A stretch of DNA of 64,000 nt from CAYPEL01 sp036479985. GTDB taxonomy: Bacteria; Pseudomonadota; Gammaproteobacteria; DSM-19610. Numbering within the stretch: the stretch's first letter is position 1; each line of letters starts with the position of its first letter. Location of the stretch: assembly GCA_965224815.1 (NCBI GenBank), contig CBDDAF010000003.1, forward strand, positions 1,922,001 to 1,986,000. The letters are read 5' to 3'. Under the pieces are notes generated by a model. It had not been told where the DNA came from. It saw only the letters and a list, made by a program, of their open reading frames with translations, and did no database searches. Below, one piece after another: positions 27,416 to 36,470 of this stretch. The position numbers and the translations under genes were made by a program.

Positions 27416-27693
27416 AGCTATCTTATTCCCGTGAGGCAATAAGCGATTTAATACGGCTAAGAAAATTCATTGCTTCAAAAAATCCTGAGGCCGCCAAAAT
27501 AATTGCCAACTCAATACGAAAAGGAATTACGCAATTAAAAACATTTCCATATTTAGGCGTAGAGGTTGAACTGGCACCTGATCCAGAAATGATACGTGAT
27601 TTAATTATTGGTAATTATATTGCTCGTTATTTGGTTCATCAAAAACAGGTATATATTCTTAGAGTATGGCATCACAAAGAAGAGCGTTTATAA
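27412..27693 (+). CDS. ParE/RelE-superfamily toxin
   Basis: 93 residues. The pattern (YSREAISDLIRLRKFIASKN at the N-terminus, then IIGNYIARYLVHQKQVYILR and VWHHKEER at the C-terminus) is that of ParE-like proteins, which poison gyrase; RelE-like mRNA cleavage is the alternative and cannot be excluded. It is translationally coupled to the RHH antitoxin. Its stop codon lies inside the start of an attC-like site. Confidence 0.85.
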   Translation: MKLSYSREAISDLIRLRKFIASKNPEAAKIIANSIRKGITQLKTFPYLGVEVELAPDPEMIRDLIIGNYIARYLVHQKQVYILRVWHHKEERL

Positions 27694-27766
27694 CAAGTCA
27701 TTTAACATTGACCGATTTTACACACCGCGCCGCTATCGCTCTGCTCTGTGTGAAACCGTTAAGTTA
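27687..27766 (+). other. attC-like recombination site 4
   Basis: TTTATAAC (27687-27694) and GTTAAGTTA (27758-27766) bound a segment with short arms ACACAC and GTGTG around a central GC-rich part. It overlaps the toxin stop codon. Less symmetric than sites 1 and 2. Confidence 0.45.
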
Positions 27767-27807
27767 ATTAAAACGTTTGCAAATCAAAATAATTAGGATT
27801 ACAAAAT

Positions 27808-28164
27808 ATGAACCGTACTTGCCCTGGTTTCAATATTGCTGACATGAACACGTCGATTGAATGGTATCGTGACTTTTTGGGCTATGAATGTACCTTTAAG
27901 GTTTCTGACGAAGAAATCCCCCCATACGCGATCGTTTCAAAGGATGATATAAGCATTCACCTTTCACTAGATCAGAGTGGTTTACTAGTGGGGACAAGCT
28001 TTTGCTACATTGAAACAGATAATATTGATGAGCTGTATAGACAATTAGATACAGCTGGTGTGATATTTATTCGGCATATCGAAAATAGTTCGTACGGCAT
28101 GAGAGATTTTGTTATCAAAGACTACGAAGGTAATCAAATAAGTTTTGGTGAAATGCAAACATAA
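27808..28164 (+). CDS. VOC (glyoxalase/bleomycin-resistance) superfamily protein
   Basis: 118 residues with the paired beta-alpha-beta-beta-beta modules: N-terminal FNIADMNTSIEWYRDFLGYE, C-terminal YGMRDFVIKDYEGNQISFGE with the metal-ligand-type Glu near the end. The family covers glyoxalases, antibiotic-binding proteins and dioxygenases; the substrate cannot be told. It follows an attC-like site, so is probably the last complete forward cassette. An AT-rich remnant region follows. Confidence 0.8.
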   Translation: MNRTCPGFNIADMNTSIEWYRDFLGYECTFKVSDEEIPPYAIVSKDDISIHLSLDQSGLLVGTSFCYIETDNIDELYRQLDTAGVIFIRHIENSSYGMRDFVIKDYEGNQISFGEMQT

Positions 28165-28172
28165 TTCAAACG

Positions 28173-28358
28173 TCAGGGACTTTTATAGTGTCTTGATGTC
28201 ATTGCGATTCCGTTAACACACGCATTACCCAAACCAAACGAGAAGCAGATATAACCAAAAAGCTGTATAACGGATGGTTTTAGTATAAGCGCAACAATAA
28301 AGCTGTGTATTTCGGTAGCGGCCAATGCGTATAACAACAAACCAAAGAGTAAAACCAC
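28173..28358 (-). CDS. Possible small hydrophobic protein on the minus strand
   Basis: 61 codons from a GTG, strongly hydrophobic with two candidate membrane helices (VLLFGLLLYALA; ALILKPSVIQLFGYICFSFG). It occupies the whole gap between the VOC gene and chrA. A minus-oriented cassette gene is possible, but it overlaps decayed attC-like ends (GTTAACACACGC near 28210, GCGTATAAC near 28327-28335) and no ribosome-binding site stands out, so it may be chance. Confidence 0.28.
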   Translation of the reverse strand: MVLLFGLLLYALAATEIHSFIVALILKPSVIQLFGYICFSFGLGNACVNGIAMTSRHYKSP

Positions 28359-29708
28359 GTGTCATCAATTACACAAGATGTAACAGGGAAACCTGACCCC
28401 GTGTCATTCGGGGAAGCGATTATCTATTGGCTCAAACTGGGATTTATCAGTTTTGGTGGGCCAGCTGGTCAAATAAGCATGATGCATCAGGAACTGGTTG
28501 AGAAGCGGCGCTGGATTTCTGAGCATCGTTTTTTGCATGCGCTTAATTACACGATGGTGCTGCCGGGGCCGGAGGCGCAACAGCTTGCTACTTATATTGG
28601 TTGGTTGATGCACGGTGTTTGGGGAGGCATTGCTGCAGGCGTACTTTTTGTTATGCCTTCTCTGTTCATTCTCAGTGGTTTGACCTGGGTCTATCTGGCC
28701 TATGGGGATCTTCCGGCCATAGAAGGTATTTTGTACGGCATTAAGCCTGCGGTTACCGCTATTGTTGTTTTTGCGGCTTACCGGATTGGTTCCAGGGCAC
28801 TGCATAACAATGTATTGCGCGGTATGGCGGTATTAGCTTTTATTGCAATTTTTGCATTAAAAATACCTTTTCCCTATATCGTTCTGATGGCAGGCATTAT
28901 CGGTTTTGTAGGTTCACAGATTGCACCCGAAAAATTCAAGGCCGGTGGTCACCACGGTGATTCGGGAAAATCATACGGTGTCGCACTGATTAATGATGAT
29001 ACCCCCGCTCCTGAACACGCCCGGTTTAAATGGAGCCGATTTATTATGTTCCTGTTAATCGGGCTGTTTATTGGCGGTGTTGTCATGGCGCTGTTATCTA
29101 TGACATATGGTTGGGAAGGGACACTCACGCAAATGGGTTGGTTTTTTACAAAAGCAGCGCTGGTTACCTTTGGTGGTGCGTATGCAGTACTGCCTTATGT
29201 TTACCAGGGAGGTGTTGAGCAATATGCCTGGTTAAGCGGTACGCAAATGATCGATGGCCTTGCGTTGGGTGAAACAACGCCTGGCCCGCTGATTATGGTC
29301 GTTGCGTTTGTTGGTTTTGTAGGTGGCTGGACCAAAGAGCTTTTTGGGCCTGAATTATTGCCGCTTGCGGGTGTAGCCGGTGCATGCGTTGCTACGCTAT
29401 TTACATTTTTACCGTCTTTTCTTTTTATCTTGCTCGGTGGGCCAGCGGTTGAAGCGACCCGGGGTGATGTGAAATTCACAGCACCGTTAACGGGTATTAC
29501 TGCGGCTGTGGTCGGCGTAGTACTCAACTTAGCTGCGTTTTTTGCCTATCATGTTTTATGGCCTGAAGGATTCGATGCCCGCTTTGAATGGTTTGCCGCG
29601 CTGATTGGTGCCGCCGCATTTATTGCCCTGTTTAAATACAAGGTGGGTATTGTCCCGGTTATAGGGCTATGCGCCCTAATTGGTTTAGGCTACTCGTTAT
29701 TATTGTAG
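28359..29708 (+). CDS. chrA: Chromate transporter ChrA (two-domain)
   Basis: Inner-membrane protein of the CHR family that exports chromate. It has 449 residues from a GTG start. Two homologous halves: FISFGGPAGQISMM with LPGPEAQQLATYIG in the first, VTFGGAYAVLPYV with LGETTPGPLIMVV in the second. About 10-12 hydrophobic segments. The TAG stop codon is the first TAG of repeat copy 4, so the element defines the gene's end. The role in chromate resistance is inferred from family. Confidence 0.92.
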   Translation: MSSITQDVTGKPDPVSFGEAIIYWLKLGFISFGGPAGQISMMHQELVEKRRWISEHRFLHALNYTMVLPGPEAQQLATYIGWLMHGVWGGIAAGVLFVMPSLFILSGLTWVYLAYGDLPAIEGILYGIKPAVTAIVVFAAYRIGSRALHNNVLRGMAVLAFIAIFALKIPFPYIVLMAGIIGFVGSQIAPEKFKAGGHHGDSGKSYGVALINDDTPAPEHARFKWSRFIMFLLIGLFIGGVVMALLSMTYGWEGTLTQMGWFFTKAALVTFGGAYAVLPYVYQGGVEQYAWLSGTQMIDGLALGETTPGPLIMVVAFVGFVGGWTKELFGPELLPLAGVAGACVATLFTFLPSFLFILLGGPAVEATRGDVKFTAPLTGITAAVVGVVLNLAAFFAYHVLWPEGFDARFEWFAALIGAAAFIALFKYKVGIVPVIGLCALIGLGYSLLL

Positions 29709-29766
29709 GAGCGGCTTCAGCCGCGATGGATCGCAGCAGATTCATCGCGGCTGAAGCCGCTCCTAC
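29705..29766. repeat. REP-like palindrome, copy 4, with tail
   Basis: Perfect-type copy that overlaps the chrA stop codon. The shared tail (ATTTGTGCTGTTTATAATGA and on to ATTAGAGGTTT) extends to about 29816, ending just before the ribosome-binding site of the HPP gene. Confidence 0.95.
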
Positions 29767-29829
29767 AGGATTTGTGCTGTTTATAATGACAAAATATACG
29801 AATTAATTAGAGGTTTATTAGGAGGCAGT

Positions 29830-30546
29830 ATGAACTTACCCGATTTTCTGGACATGGTAGGTTTCACTCGCCATAAAACTAATTATAGAGAAATAATCAT
29901 CTCTACGGCCGGAGGCTTTTTAGGCATATTCGGTATTTTAATGGTCAGTTACTGGTTGCTTGATCCGGAAGTGGCGGTATTTATTGTTCCATCAATGGGC
30001 GCAAGTGCCGTGTTACTTTTTGCGGCGCCTCATGTGCCTTTTACCCAGCCCTGGAATGTCCTGGGTGGGCACGCCGTATCCGCAGTGATTGGTGTGGCGT
30101 GTTGGCAATGGATCCCGGATTATACAATTGCTGCATCTGCCAGTGTTGGTTTGGCAACTGGGGCAATGTATTTGCTACGTTGTATCCACCCACCCGGTGG
30201 AGCGACAGCATTGGCCGCAGTTATTGGCAGTGAAAAACTACACCAGCTAGGTTTTGCCTATGAGTATGAGCCAATCATGTTAAATGCAGTCACTATTTTA
30301 CTGGTGGCGATTATCTTTAATGGATTAATTAAAAGGCGTCAGTATCCAGCTTTCTGGCCTTCTAAAAATAGAACGCAAGGATTAAAAGTTGCTGGCTATG
30401 AGCCTATTAAACATGAAGACTTTGTTTATGCGCTCAGCCACATAGATACAATCGTGGATATAAACGAAAAGGACTTGTTAAAAATCTATAAGCTTGCCAC
30501 TAACAGGCAGGTGGATGCTAGCGTGGGCAAGCAGGATCAGGGTTGA
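29830..30546 (+). CDS. HPP family membrane protein
   Basis: 238 residues. Four or five hydrophobic segments in the first 165 residues and the signature CIHPPGGATALAA (about 118-130) that names the family; the cytosolic tail has no CBS domains. Some HPP members are linked to nitrite transport in cyanobacteria and plants; no substrate can be assigned here. AGGAGG lies 5 nt before the ATG. It follows chrA on the same strand but is separated by a repeat element. Confidence 0.85.
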   Translation: MNLPDFLDMVGFTRHKTNYREIIISTAGGFLGIFGILMVSYWLLDPEVAVFIVPSMGASAVLLFAAPHVPFTQPWNVLGGHAVSAVIGVACWQWIPDYTIAASASVGLATGAMYLLRCIHPPGGATALAAVIGSEKLHQLGFAYEYEPIMLNAVTILLVAIIFNGLIKRRQYPAFWPSKNRTQGLKVAGYEPIKHEDFVYALSHIDTIVDINEKDLLKIYKLATNRQVDASVGKQDQG

Positions 30547-30548
30547 CG

Positions 30549-30953
30549 CTATTCAGTTTCAAGCTCAGCGGCATAAACAATATCCTTATCCAAAACCAGG
30601 CGTTTTCGGGCATCACCGGTATTTTCCTTTGATTGGTATTTAATCAATTCCGCTATAACAGCTTGTGTTTCTGCATCGTCACCAGTAAAGGTAAATACGA
30701 TGTGAGTATCATCAATGCGTTTAACCTGTGCACTTAGCTGACGTGTGAGTGATTCTTTACCATTCCATATTTTAAGACCTAACAGAGCGACTTTATGCGT
30801 AGGTAAAAGTTGACCTTCGGTCAAAGTTACGGCAATGGCTTCCTTGCTGACATTTTCTGCATAACCCGCGCAGTAGCCGAAAGAGGATTGTGCAATACTG
30901 ATCTCTACAAGAATATTTTCACGGGCTGAACGCCGGTTTTCGTAAGTAGCCAT
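30549..30953 (-). CDS. PilZ-domain protein
   Basis: 134 residues. The N-terminal ENRRSARENI gives the RxxxR c-di-GMP-binding box (about residues 7-11) and NVSKEAIAV (about 34-42) corresponds to the D/NxSxxG box with the Gly replaced by Ala, so binding may be altered. Soluble. Convergent with the HPP gene, with 2 bp between their ends. A c-di-GMP-metabolising protein is encoded further on (45.8-48.7 kb), but no specific pairing is shown. Confidence 0.7.
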   Translation of the reverse strand: MATYENRRSARENILVEISIAQSSFGYCAGYAENVSKEAIAVTLTEGQLLPTHKVALLGLKIWNGKESLTRQLSAQVKRIDDTHIVFTFTGDDAETQAVIAELIKYQSKENTGDARKRLVLDKDIVYAAELETE

Positions 30954-31150
30954 GTGTAAGTACCTTTTGATAAATTCTAAACAGAACCAGTTTGTCCCGT
31001 ACTGAATTTATCGACTACTAGGGTATATTCTACAATTGCAGAGGCTGTACTACGTGTTTAGCTGGCTATGTGAGGTATTTATAAGGGTGTTTTGTGAAGT
31101 GCATCACAATTTTTGTTACTCAGTAACCGCTGATTAGTTAGCAAGAATCT

Positions 31151-31213
31151 GTAGGAGCGGCTTTAGCCGCGAAGATTGATGTTAACGGCCATCGCGGCTA
31201 AAGCCGCTCCTAC
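31151..31213. repeat. REP-like palindrome, copy 5
   Basis: Arms carry a compensating variation (CTTTAGCC / GGCTAAAG), which keeps the stem paired. It overlaps the sucC stop codon on the minus strand (31210-31212). Confidence 0.95.
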
Positions 31214-32370
31214 AATGTTGCAGCGACCACTTTCTTAGCTGCAGCGTTTAAATCTGTTGCTGCGATGATTTCCAGTCCGCAGTCGTTGAGGATTTCCGTG
31301 CCGCGTTGGGCGTTGTTACCTTCCAGGCGGACGACCAGGGGCACATTAATATGCGCGTCTTTTACAGCGCCAACAATGCCTTCGGCGATCATGTCGCATC
31401 GGACAATGCCGCCAAATATATTGACCAGGACGGCTTTTACATTTTCATCCGATAGGATAATTTTTAATGCTTCAGTTACCCGTTCCCGGGTTGCTGCACC
31501 GCCGACATCGAGAAAGTTGGCTGGATTACCGCCGTGTAGTTTGATTAGATCCATGGTTGCCATGGCGAGTCCTGCACCATTGACCATGCAGCCAATGTCT
31601 CCGTCCAGTGATATATAGTTGAGGTCTGATTCGCGGGCACGGACTTCACGTTTGTCTTCCTGGCTAATGTCACGCAACGCCTGTAGATCACTATGCCGGT
31701 ACAGTGCGTTATCATCCAGAGTGATTTTTGCATCAAGACAGAGCAGGTTGCCCTGCGCGGTTACAACCAGAGGATTTATTTCAACCAGGTTTAAATCTTT
31801 TTCGTGAATCAATTTTGACAGCGCCATTAACAGATGAGAAAACTGTTTTATTTGCGCGCCTTCAAGTTTGAGACCAAACGCTAATTGTCTGCATTGGTAG
31901 GCTTGTAGTCCTGCAACGGGTTCAATGGCGACCTGTAGAATCTTATCAGGCGATTGTTTCGCGACTTTCTCGATTTCGACGCCACCTTCGGTCGAGGCCA
32001 TAATAACGACCCGGTTTTGTGCTCTGTCGATTACTGCACCGACATAGAGTTCGCGGCTGATTTCACAGGGGGCTTCTATGAGCACTTTGTGAACCGGTTG
32101 ACCTTTTTCATCAGTCTGGACAGTAACAAGTTGGCTACCAAGCAACTGGTTGACTGCATCTTCGGCAGCCTGTTTGGAATCAACTATTTTGACGCCACCT
32201 GCCTTGCCACGGCCCCCGGCATGTACTTGTGCCTTGATAACCCAGCGTTCACCGCCCAGTTCACTTAATACGGCAGCCGTTTCTCCTATACTGGTAACCA
32301 CACGGTGTTCAGGTACCGGTATGGCATAGTCTGAGAACAGTTGTTTGGACTGGTATTCGTGAAGATTCAT
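31210..32370 (-). CDS. sucC: Succinyl-CoA synthetase beta subunit (ADP-forming)
   Basis: ATP-grasp subunit of the TCA-cycle enzyme interconverting succinyl-CoA and succinate. It has 386 residues: MNLHEYQSKQLF start, ATP-grasp region with AGGRGKAGGVK (about 52-62), EINPLVV and the C-terminal CoA-ligase domain with NIFGGIVRCD. The stop TAG is supplied by repeat copy 5, trimming the usual last few residues. No sucD follows, although the two are normally adjacent; the alpha subunit must be elsewhere, or this serves another ligase such as malate-CoA ligase. Confidence 0.92.
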   Translation of the reverse strand: MNLHEYQSKQLFSDYAIPVPEHRVVTSIGETAAVLSELGGERWVIKAQVHAGGRGKAGGVKIVDSKQAAEDAVNQLLGSQLVTVQTDEKGQPVHKVLIEAPCEISRELYVGAVIDRAQNRVVIMASTEGGVEIEKVAKQSPDKILQVAIEPVAGLQAYQCRQLAFGLKLEGAQIKQFSHLLMALSKLIHEKDLNLVEINPLVVTAQGNLLCLDAKITLDDNALYRHSDLQALRDISQEDKREVRARESDLNYISLDGDIGCMVNGAGLAMATMDLIKLHGGNPANFLDVGGAATRERVTEALKIILSDENVKAVLVNIFGGIVRCDMIAEGIVGAVKDAHINVPLVVRLEGNNAQRGTEILNDCGLEIIAATDLNAAAKKVVAATL

Positions 32371-32496
32371 GTCTGTTTGTTATTAATAACTATGAATGGT
32401 GAGCTTGCTTGTGAAACGGTAGTGAGTCAAGTTCACAGAAGTAAGAGAACGGTTAATTAATTCGTGCATCTTGTCATTATGAACAGTACAAAATCT

Positions 32497-32558
32497 GTAG
32501 GAGCGGCTTCAGCCGCGATAGGGCATGGCGCGTTCATCGCGGCTGAAGCCGCTCCTAC
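32497..32558. repeat. REP-like palindrome, copy 6, with tail on the left
   Basis: Standard arms. On the left side (about 32446-32496, read on the minus strand) lies the same asymmetric tail as beside copy 4, so this element is inverted relative to copy 4. It lies between the lplT and sucC genes. Confidence 0.95.
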
Positions 32559-32587
32559 AGATATAATAAATTACAATTGTATTATAT

Positions 32588-33748
32588 TTATTTGTCTGGC
32601 AATTGGATGGATACCAACAGGATAGAAATTAATACGGTAACGCCAAGCGTCATAATGATTGCAAAGAGTGAAATACCAACAGCAGCGGCACCGGTATAAA
32701 GACCTACGGTCAATAACATGGCCAGGTTCTGAAAAAAATTCTGGATTGCAACTGCACGGCCACTGCCGATACTGGTATGGCCAATTTCCTGCAGGGCGGC
32801 GTTAATGGGCACAATGAACATGCCGCCAGCAATACCAATTAACAATAACACCAGGCGGGCAGGCCAGACAGTTTCGACTAAACCGAATAACAGAATACTC
32901 AGGCCCAGGCCAAATGCAGGTAAGCGGACGCGGCGCAGCTGTTCCATTGGAATCAGTTTTGGAACCACGGCAGAACCGATAATCACACCGATGGCCAGAA
33001 ATAGGGCCAGCTCAGAAATATCACCTGCTGAGCGGGTTGCCAGTACCAGTGGAGCCCAGGCTACCAACAGAATACGCATAACGGCAGCAACACCCCAGAA
33101 CAGGCTGCCGCCGAGCATGGCAAAACGGGCGCGTGGATTCTTCATGAAGTCACGAATCATCTGACTGAAATCCATCAACGCGTTTTGCAATGTACCGCCA
33201 CGTGCCTGCAGGCGCGGGATAAATAAGGTGGCAATGATCGATAATAAATAACAGGCTGTCACCAAGATCAACGCATAGTTAATGGATACATCAGCCAGTT
33301 TACCGCCCGCCAGTGTGCCGAGAATAATAGCGGTAATGGTAGAAGCTTCGATCCAGCTATTGGCTTTGACCAGGCCGTTAGGATCTACTATTTCTGGCAG
33401 GATACCGTACTTGGCCGGACTGTATATCGCAGCACCGAGACCGACCATTGCATAGGCAATCAACGGTTCAACGTTAATCAAAATCAAACCGACGCCCAAC
33501 GCCTTGAACAGGTTGCCGATGATTAACACGCGTGGTTTGGGATGCTTGTCGGCAAAAGGGCCAACCCAGGGCGCGACGACTACAAAAGAAATTAGAAATA
33601 CAGCCTGTAGTGCAGGCACATACCAGTTACCGATTTCACTGCTGTTCAACACAATAGCGATCACCGTAAACAGGATGGCATTGTCACTGAAGGCGCTCAG
33701 GAACTGACCGATCAACAGTGCATTTAAGCCTCTGCTATTGGTTGTCAA
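32588..33748 (-). CDS. lplT: MFS transporter, lysophospholipid transporter LplT-like
   Basis: 386 residues with about 12 hydrophobic segments. N-terminal IGQFLSAFSDNAILFTVIA and the loop PFADKHPKPRVLIIGNLFK match LplT, which flips lysophospholipids inward for reacylation by Aas. No aas gene is adjacent. Start is TTG at 33748, inside the end of ycgN (14-bp overlap), so the two are probably co-translated. Confidence 0.82.
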   Translation of the reverse strand: MTTNSRGLNALLIGQFLSAFSDNAILFTVIAIVLNSSEIGNWYVPALQAVFLISFVVVAPWVGPFADKHPKPRVLIIGNLFKALGVGLILINVEPLIAYAMVGLGAAIYSPAKYGILPEIVDPNGLVKANSWIEASTITAIILGTLAGGKLADVSINYALILVTACYLLSIIATLFIPRLQARGGTLQNALMDFSQMIRDFMKNPRARFAMLGGSLFWGVAAVMRILLVAWAPLVLATRSAGDISELALFLAIGVIIGSAVVPKLIPMEQLRRVRLPAFGLGLSILLFGLVETVWPARLVLLLIGIAGGMFIVPINAALQEIGHTSIGSGRAVAIQNFFQNLAMLLTVGLYTGAAAVGISLFAIIMTLGVTVLISILLVSIQLPDK

Positions 33749-34178
33749 ACCAGTTGACCAGGTGTTCAGCTAATTCTTCTAAATGGACGTATTGTTCAGA
33801 AATGACTTTGCCCTGAATGGTTATATCGGCCTCACGAACACTGTTCTTATTTCCTGAAATCAACGGATGCCAGTCTAACAAGGGTTGTCCCTCGGCCAGT
33901 AAACGGTAGGCACAGGTATTGGGTAACCATTTTTCTGTGACCGCAACTTCCGGTGTTACCTTTATACAGTCCGGTACAAGCAGGTTGCGATCATCATAGT
34001 GGGTGCATTGACAGGTTTTATCATCGTGATACTCACACACGACATTGGTATAAAATAGTTCGCCGCCGTCTTCGTCCTCGAGTTTGACCAGGCAACAGCG
34101 GCCGCAATGATCACATAAGGATTCCCATTCCTGCGGCGTCATTTCAGCCAGTGTTTTTTGTTCCCAGAATCTGTCCAT
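33735..34178 (-). CDS. ycgN: YcgN family cysteine-cluster protein (UPF0260)
   Basis: 147 residues from the ATG at 34178 (an ATG eight codons upstream is possible). It is rich in Cys: CDHCGRCC (CxxCxxCC), then CEYH, CQCTHY, DCIK and NTCAYR, the conserved cluster of the family, likely binding Zn or an Fe-S centre. Cytosolic, function unknown in general. The longer form would overlap the MOSC gene upstream. Confidence 0.88.
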   Translation of the reverse strand: MDRFWEQKTLAEMTPQEWESLCDHCGRCCLVKLEDEDGGELFYTNVVCEYHDDKTCQCTHYDDRNLLVPDCIKVTPEVAVTEKWLPNTCAYRLLAEGQPLLDWHPLISGNKNSVREADITIQGKVISEQYVHLEELAEHLVNWFDNQ

Positions 34179-34185
34179 GGAGGAT

Positions 34186-34692
34186 TCAGGCATCCGCGAC
34201 AATAGTCAGCGGATCACCCACCTGGATCAATCCGGATTCGAGTACGTGCAAGCAGACGCCAGCGTGGAGTCCAAGTGTTTTTGACATCCAGGGTTCGGTG
34301 ATGGAGTCGATATAGGCGCAGGGTGGTCTTTGTTTATGCCAGGCAAACAGTGCATCACCGATTCGGAAGCGCTTATTTTCGAGTTTTTGGGTTTTAATCC
34401 CCGCGACGATCAGATTACGCCGGTGTTGTCCTTCCCCAACCTGGGCTTTTCCGTATTTTTGCATGTGGCGTAAGTCGTGATCGCTGATCAACGTGACTTG
34501 ACAGGCTTCGATGCTTTGCCAATGCCCGGTTTCTTTAAAATAGCGGTCGCCCAGTAGGCCACGGTTCTTGATTGCCTGTACCGCCTCAATCGATTGCATG
34601 GCAGCACCGGCCGCAGGGCTGGTGAAAATTGTTGTCAGGCTGGGAGTTTGCCGCTTGGATCTGCCAAACAGAAATTTATCGAGTATCATCAT
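34186..34692 (-). CDS. MOSC-domain protein
   Basis: 168 residues. MOSC (molybdenum cofactor sulfurase C-terminal) beta-barrel: motifs RGLLGDRYF, HRRNLIVAG and a Cys in RPPCAYID (about 118-125) in the position that carries the sulfur or molybdenum-cofactor ligand in the family. YiiM-type relatives detoxify N-hydroxylated bases. No partner gene in view. Confidence 0.8.
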   Translation of the reverse strand: MMILDKFLFGRSKRQTPSLTTIFTSPAAGAAMQSIEAVQAIKNRGLLGDRYFKETGHWQSIEACQVTLISDHDLRHMQKYGKAQVGEGQHRRNLIVAGIKTQKLENKRFRIGDALFAWHKQRPPCAYIDSITEPWMSKTLGLHAGVCLHVLESGLIQVGDPLTIVADA

Positions 34693-34741
34693 TTTTATAC
34701 CAATCAGCCCGATAGCATAACAATTTTAAAGAGCCTCTGTT

Positions 34742-36470
34742 TTGCCAAGTATCGAACATTTTCTGAAGCAATTATTACGCAGTCAGCAGCGACTGCAGAA
34801 AGCCGGTGTTACCCGGATTGATCCGTCCCTGGTGCTGGGCGAAGCCCTGCTACGCTACCAACGGTTATATGCTGAGTGTGAACAACCGCCACTGCATATG
34901 GTTGTTACCGGGCCAACCCAGGCGGGTAAAAGCAGCGTAGTTAACTGGCTGATGGATACGGATGTGGCCGGTGTCAATGCATTGGCCGGGTATACCCGGC
35001 ATGCGCAGGGGTTCACCACAAGCGGTGTTGAATACTTCTACTAGTCAGTGCATCGAGCAGTATTTCTCCGGCTGGAAAAAAGTCCCGCTAGCAGATTTAA
35101 CCGGACAGCAACTGGAAGCCTATTCACTTGAGCAGGTCACCAGCCAAACTCAGTTATTCAGCCAACCGCTAATAATATGGGATTCACCCGATTTTGATTC
35201 CGTCAGTTCGCGCAGTTACCGCAACGTTGTATTAAAACAATTAGCCATGGCCGATTTGGTGCTGTTTGTGGTCAGCAAGGAAAAATATGCTGACCAGACT
35301 GTCTGGAATACACTGAAGCTGATGCAGCCACTGCAATTGCCATTAGTACTTTGTATCAACAAAATCCCACCCGGTTCGGCAGATGAATTGACCACAGCTT
35401 TGCGTCAGCGTCTCGATGATGAGCAGATTGAGGCATCGATTATCGATTTACCTTATCTGCAGGATGCCGAATCCACCCAGTCAATCAGCGCAAAGTTGTT
35501 GCAGTCAGTCACCCCTGTGCTGGATCAGATAAATTCCAAACGTTCTTCAGCCAATACGGCGGCCTTTTTGAAACAGCATTGGCAACAGTGGTCAGCCCCG
35601 CTACAGGATGAACTTGCACAACATGAAATCTGGCAGCAAAAGATTAATGATGCGCTGGTGGTAGCCTGTCAGTCCTATCAGGATAACTATTTACGCGCTC
35701 CGCTCTATGCAGAAACTATGCAACAGGCTGTGGCGCGTTTGCTGGAGTTACTGGAAATCCCTGGCCTGGCAGACACACTGGGACGTGCGCGCCACGTATT
35801 AACCTGGCCGGCGCGTAAGCTGCGCGGTATTTTTTCAACGGGTAGCGTGCAACTTTCTGCTCAGGAACGGCAAAGCCGTGAAACCGCTATTCTTGAAGAA
35901 ACGGTGGCCCAGGCCCTGGTCTCGCTGCAACATGTGGCGGCGCAGCAAATTGGACAGTCAGATAGTCAAAGCCGTCACTGGTGGGCAGCATTAGCGAGTG
36001 AGTTAAATGCAGCAGATCAGGGTTTGCGAAACAATCTGCAAAAAGAGGTTAAACAGTATCAAGATGTATTTGCTGACAATATCGAGCAGGCAGCTCAGGA
36101 ACTCTATCGGCATTTACAGAAACATCCGGCGGCGTTGAACGGTTTGCGAGCTGCACGAGTGACGGTTGATGCGGCAGCCGTCGTGCTGGCGCTGAAAACA
36201 GGTGGCATCGGTCTGAATGACCTGGTGTTAACCCCGGCGATGTTGTCGTTTACCAGTTTTTTAACCGAAGGCGCGGTGGGGCAGTACATGCAAAGTGTGG
36301 AAAAACAGCTCAAGCAGGCACAGCAACAGGCCGTCTGCGGTGAGCTATTACAAGTGCATTTACATGATGAGCTCTTGAATATTCCCGAAGCAATGTCACA
36401 GCAAATGATATATGCAATTTCTGCTGAACAGCTTGATGAAGCAAAACGGGCGATACTGAATGACGACTGA
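34742..36470 (+). CDS. Membrane-associated GTPase 1, frameshifted
   Basis: The N-terminal 100 residues (34742-35044, TTG start) contain the P-loop GPTQAGKSS at about 57-65 and stop at a TAG. The remaining GTPase domain (switch DSPDFDS, G4 INKI) and the long helical C-terminus continue in the +1 frame to 36470. One extra base between about 35015 and 35045 explains it; repaired length is 575 residues. The C-terminal part has hydrophobic segments (VTVDAAAVVLALKTG; LVLTPAMLSFTSFL). Dynamin-like layout. It overlaps GTPase 2 by 11 bp, so the two probably work together. Confidence 0.75.

Noticed and set aside
28160..28336. Fifth and sixth attC sites after the VOC gene
   Set aside because: TTCAAAC and GTTAACA-type ends and the GCGTATAAC motif are suggestive, but the arms do not pair well enough to call sites.
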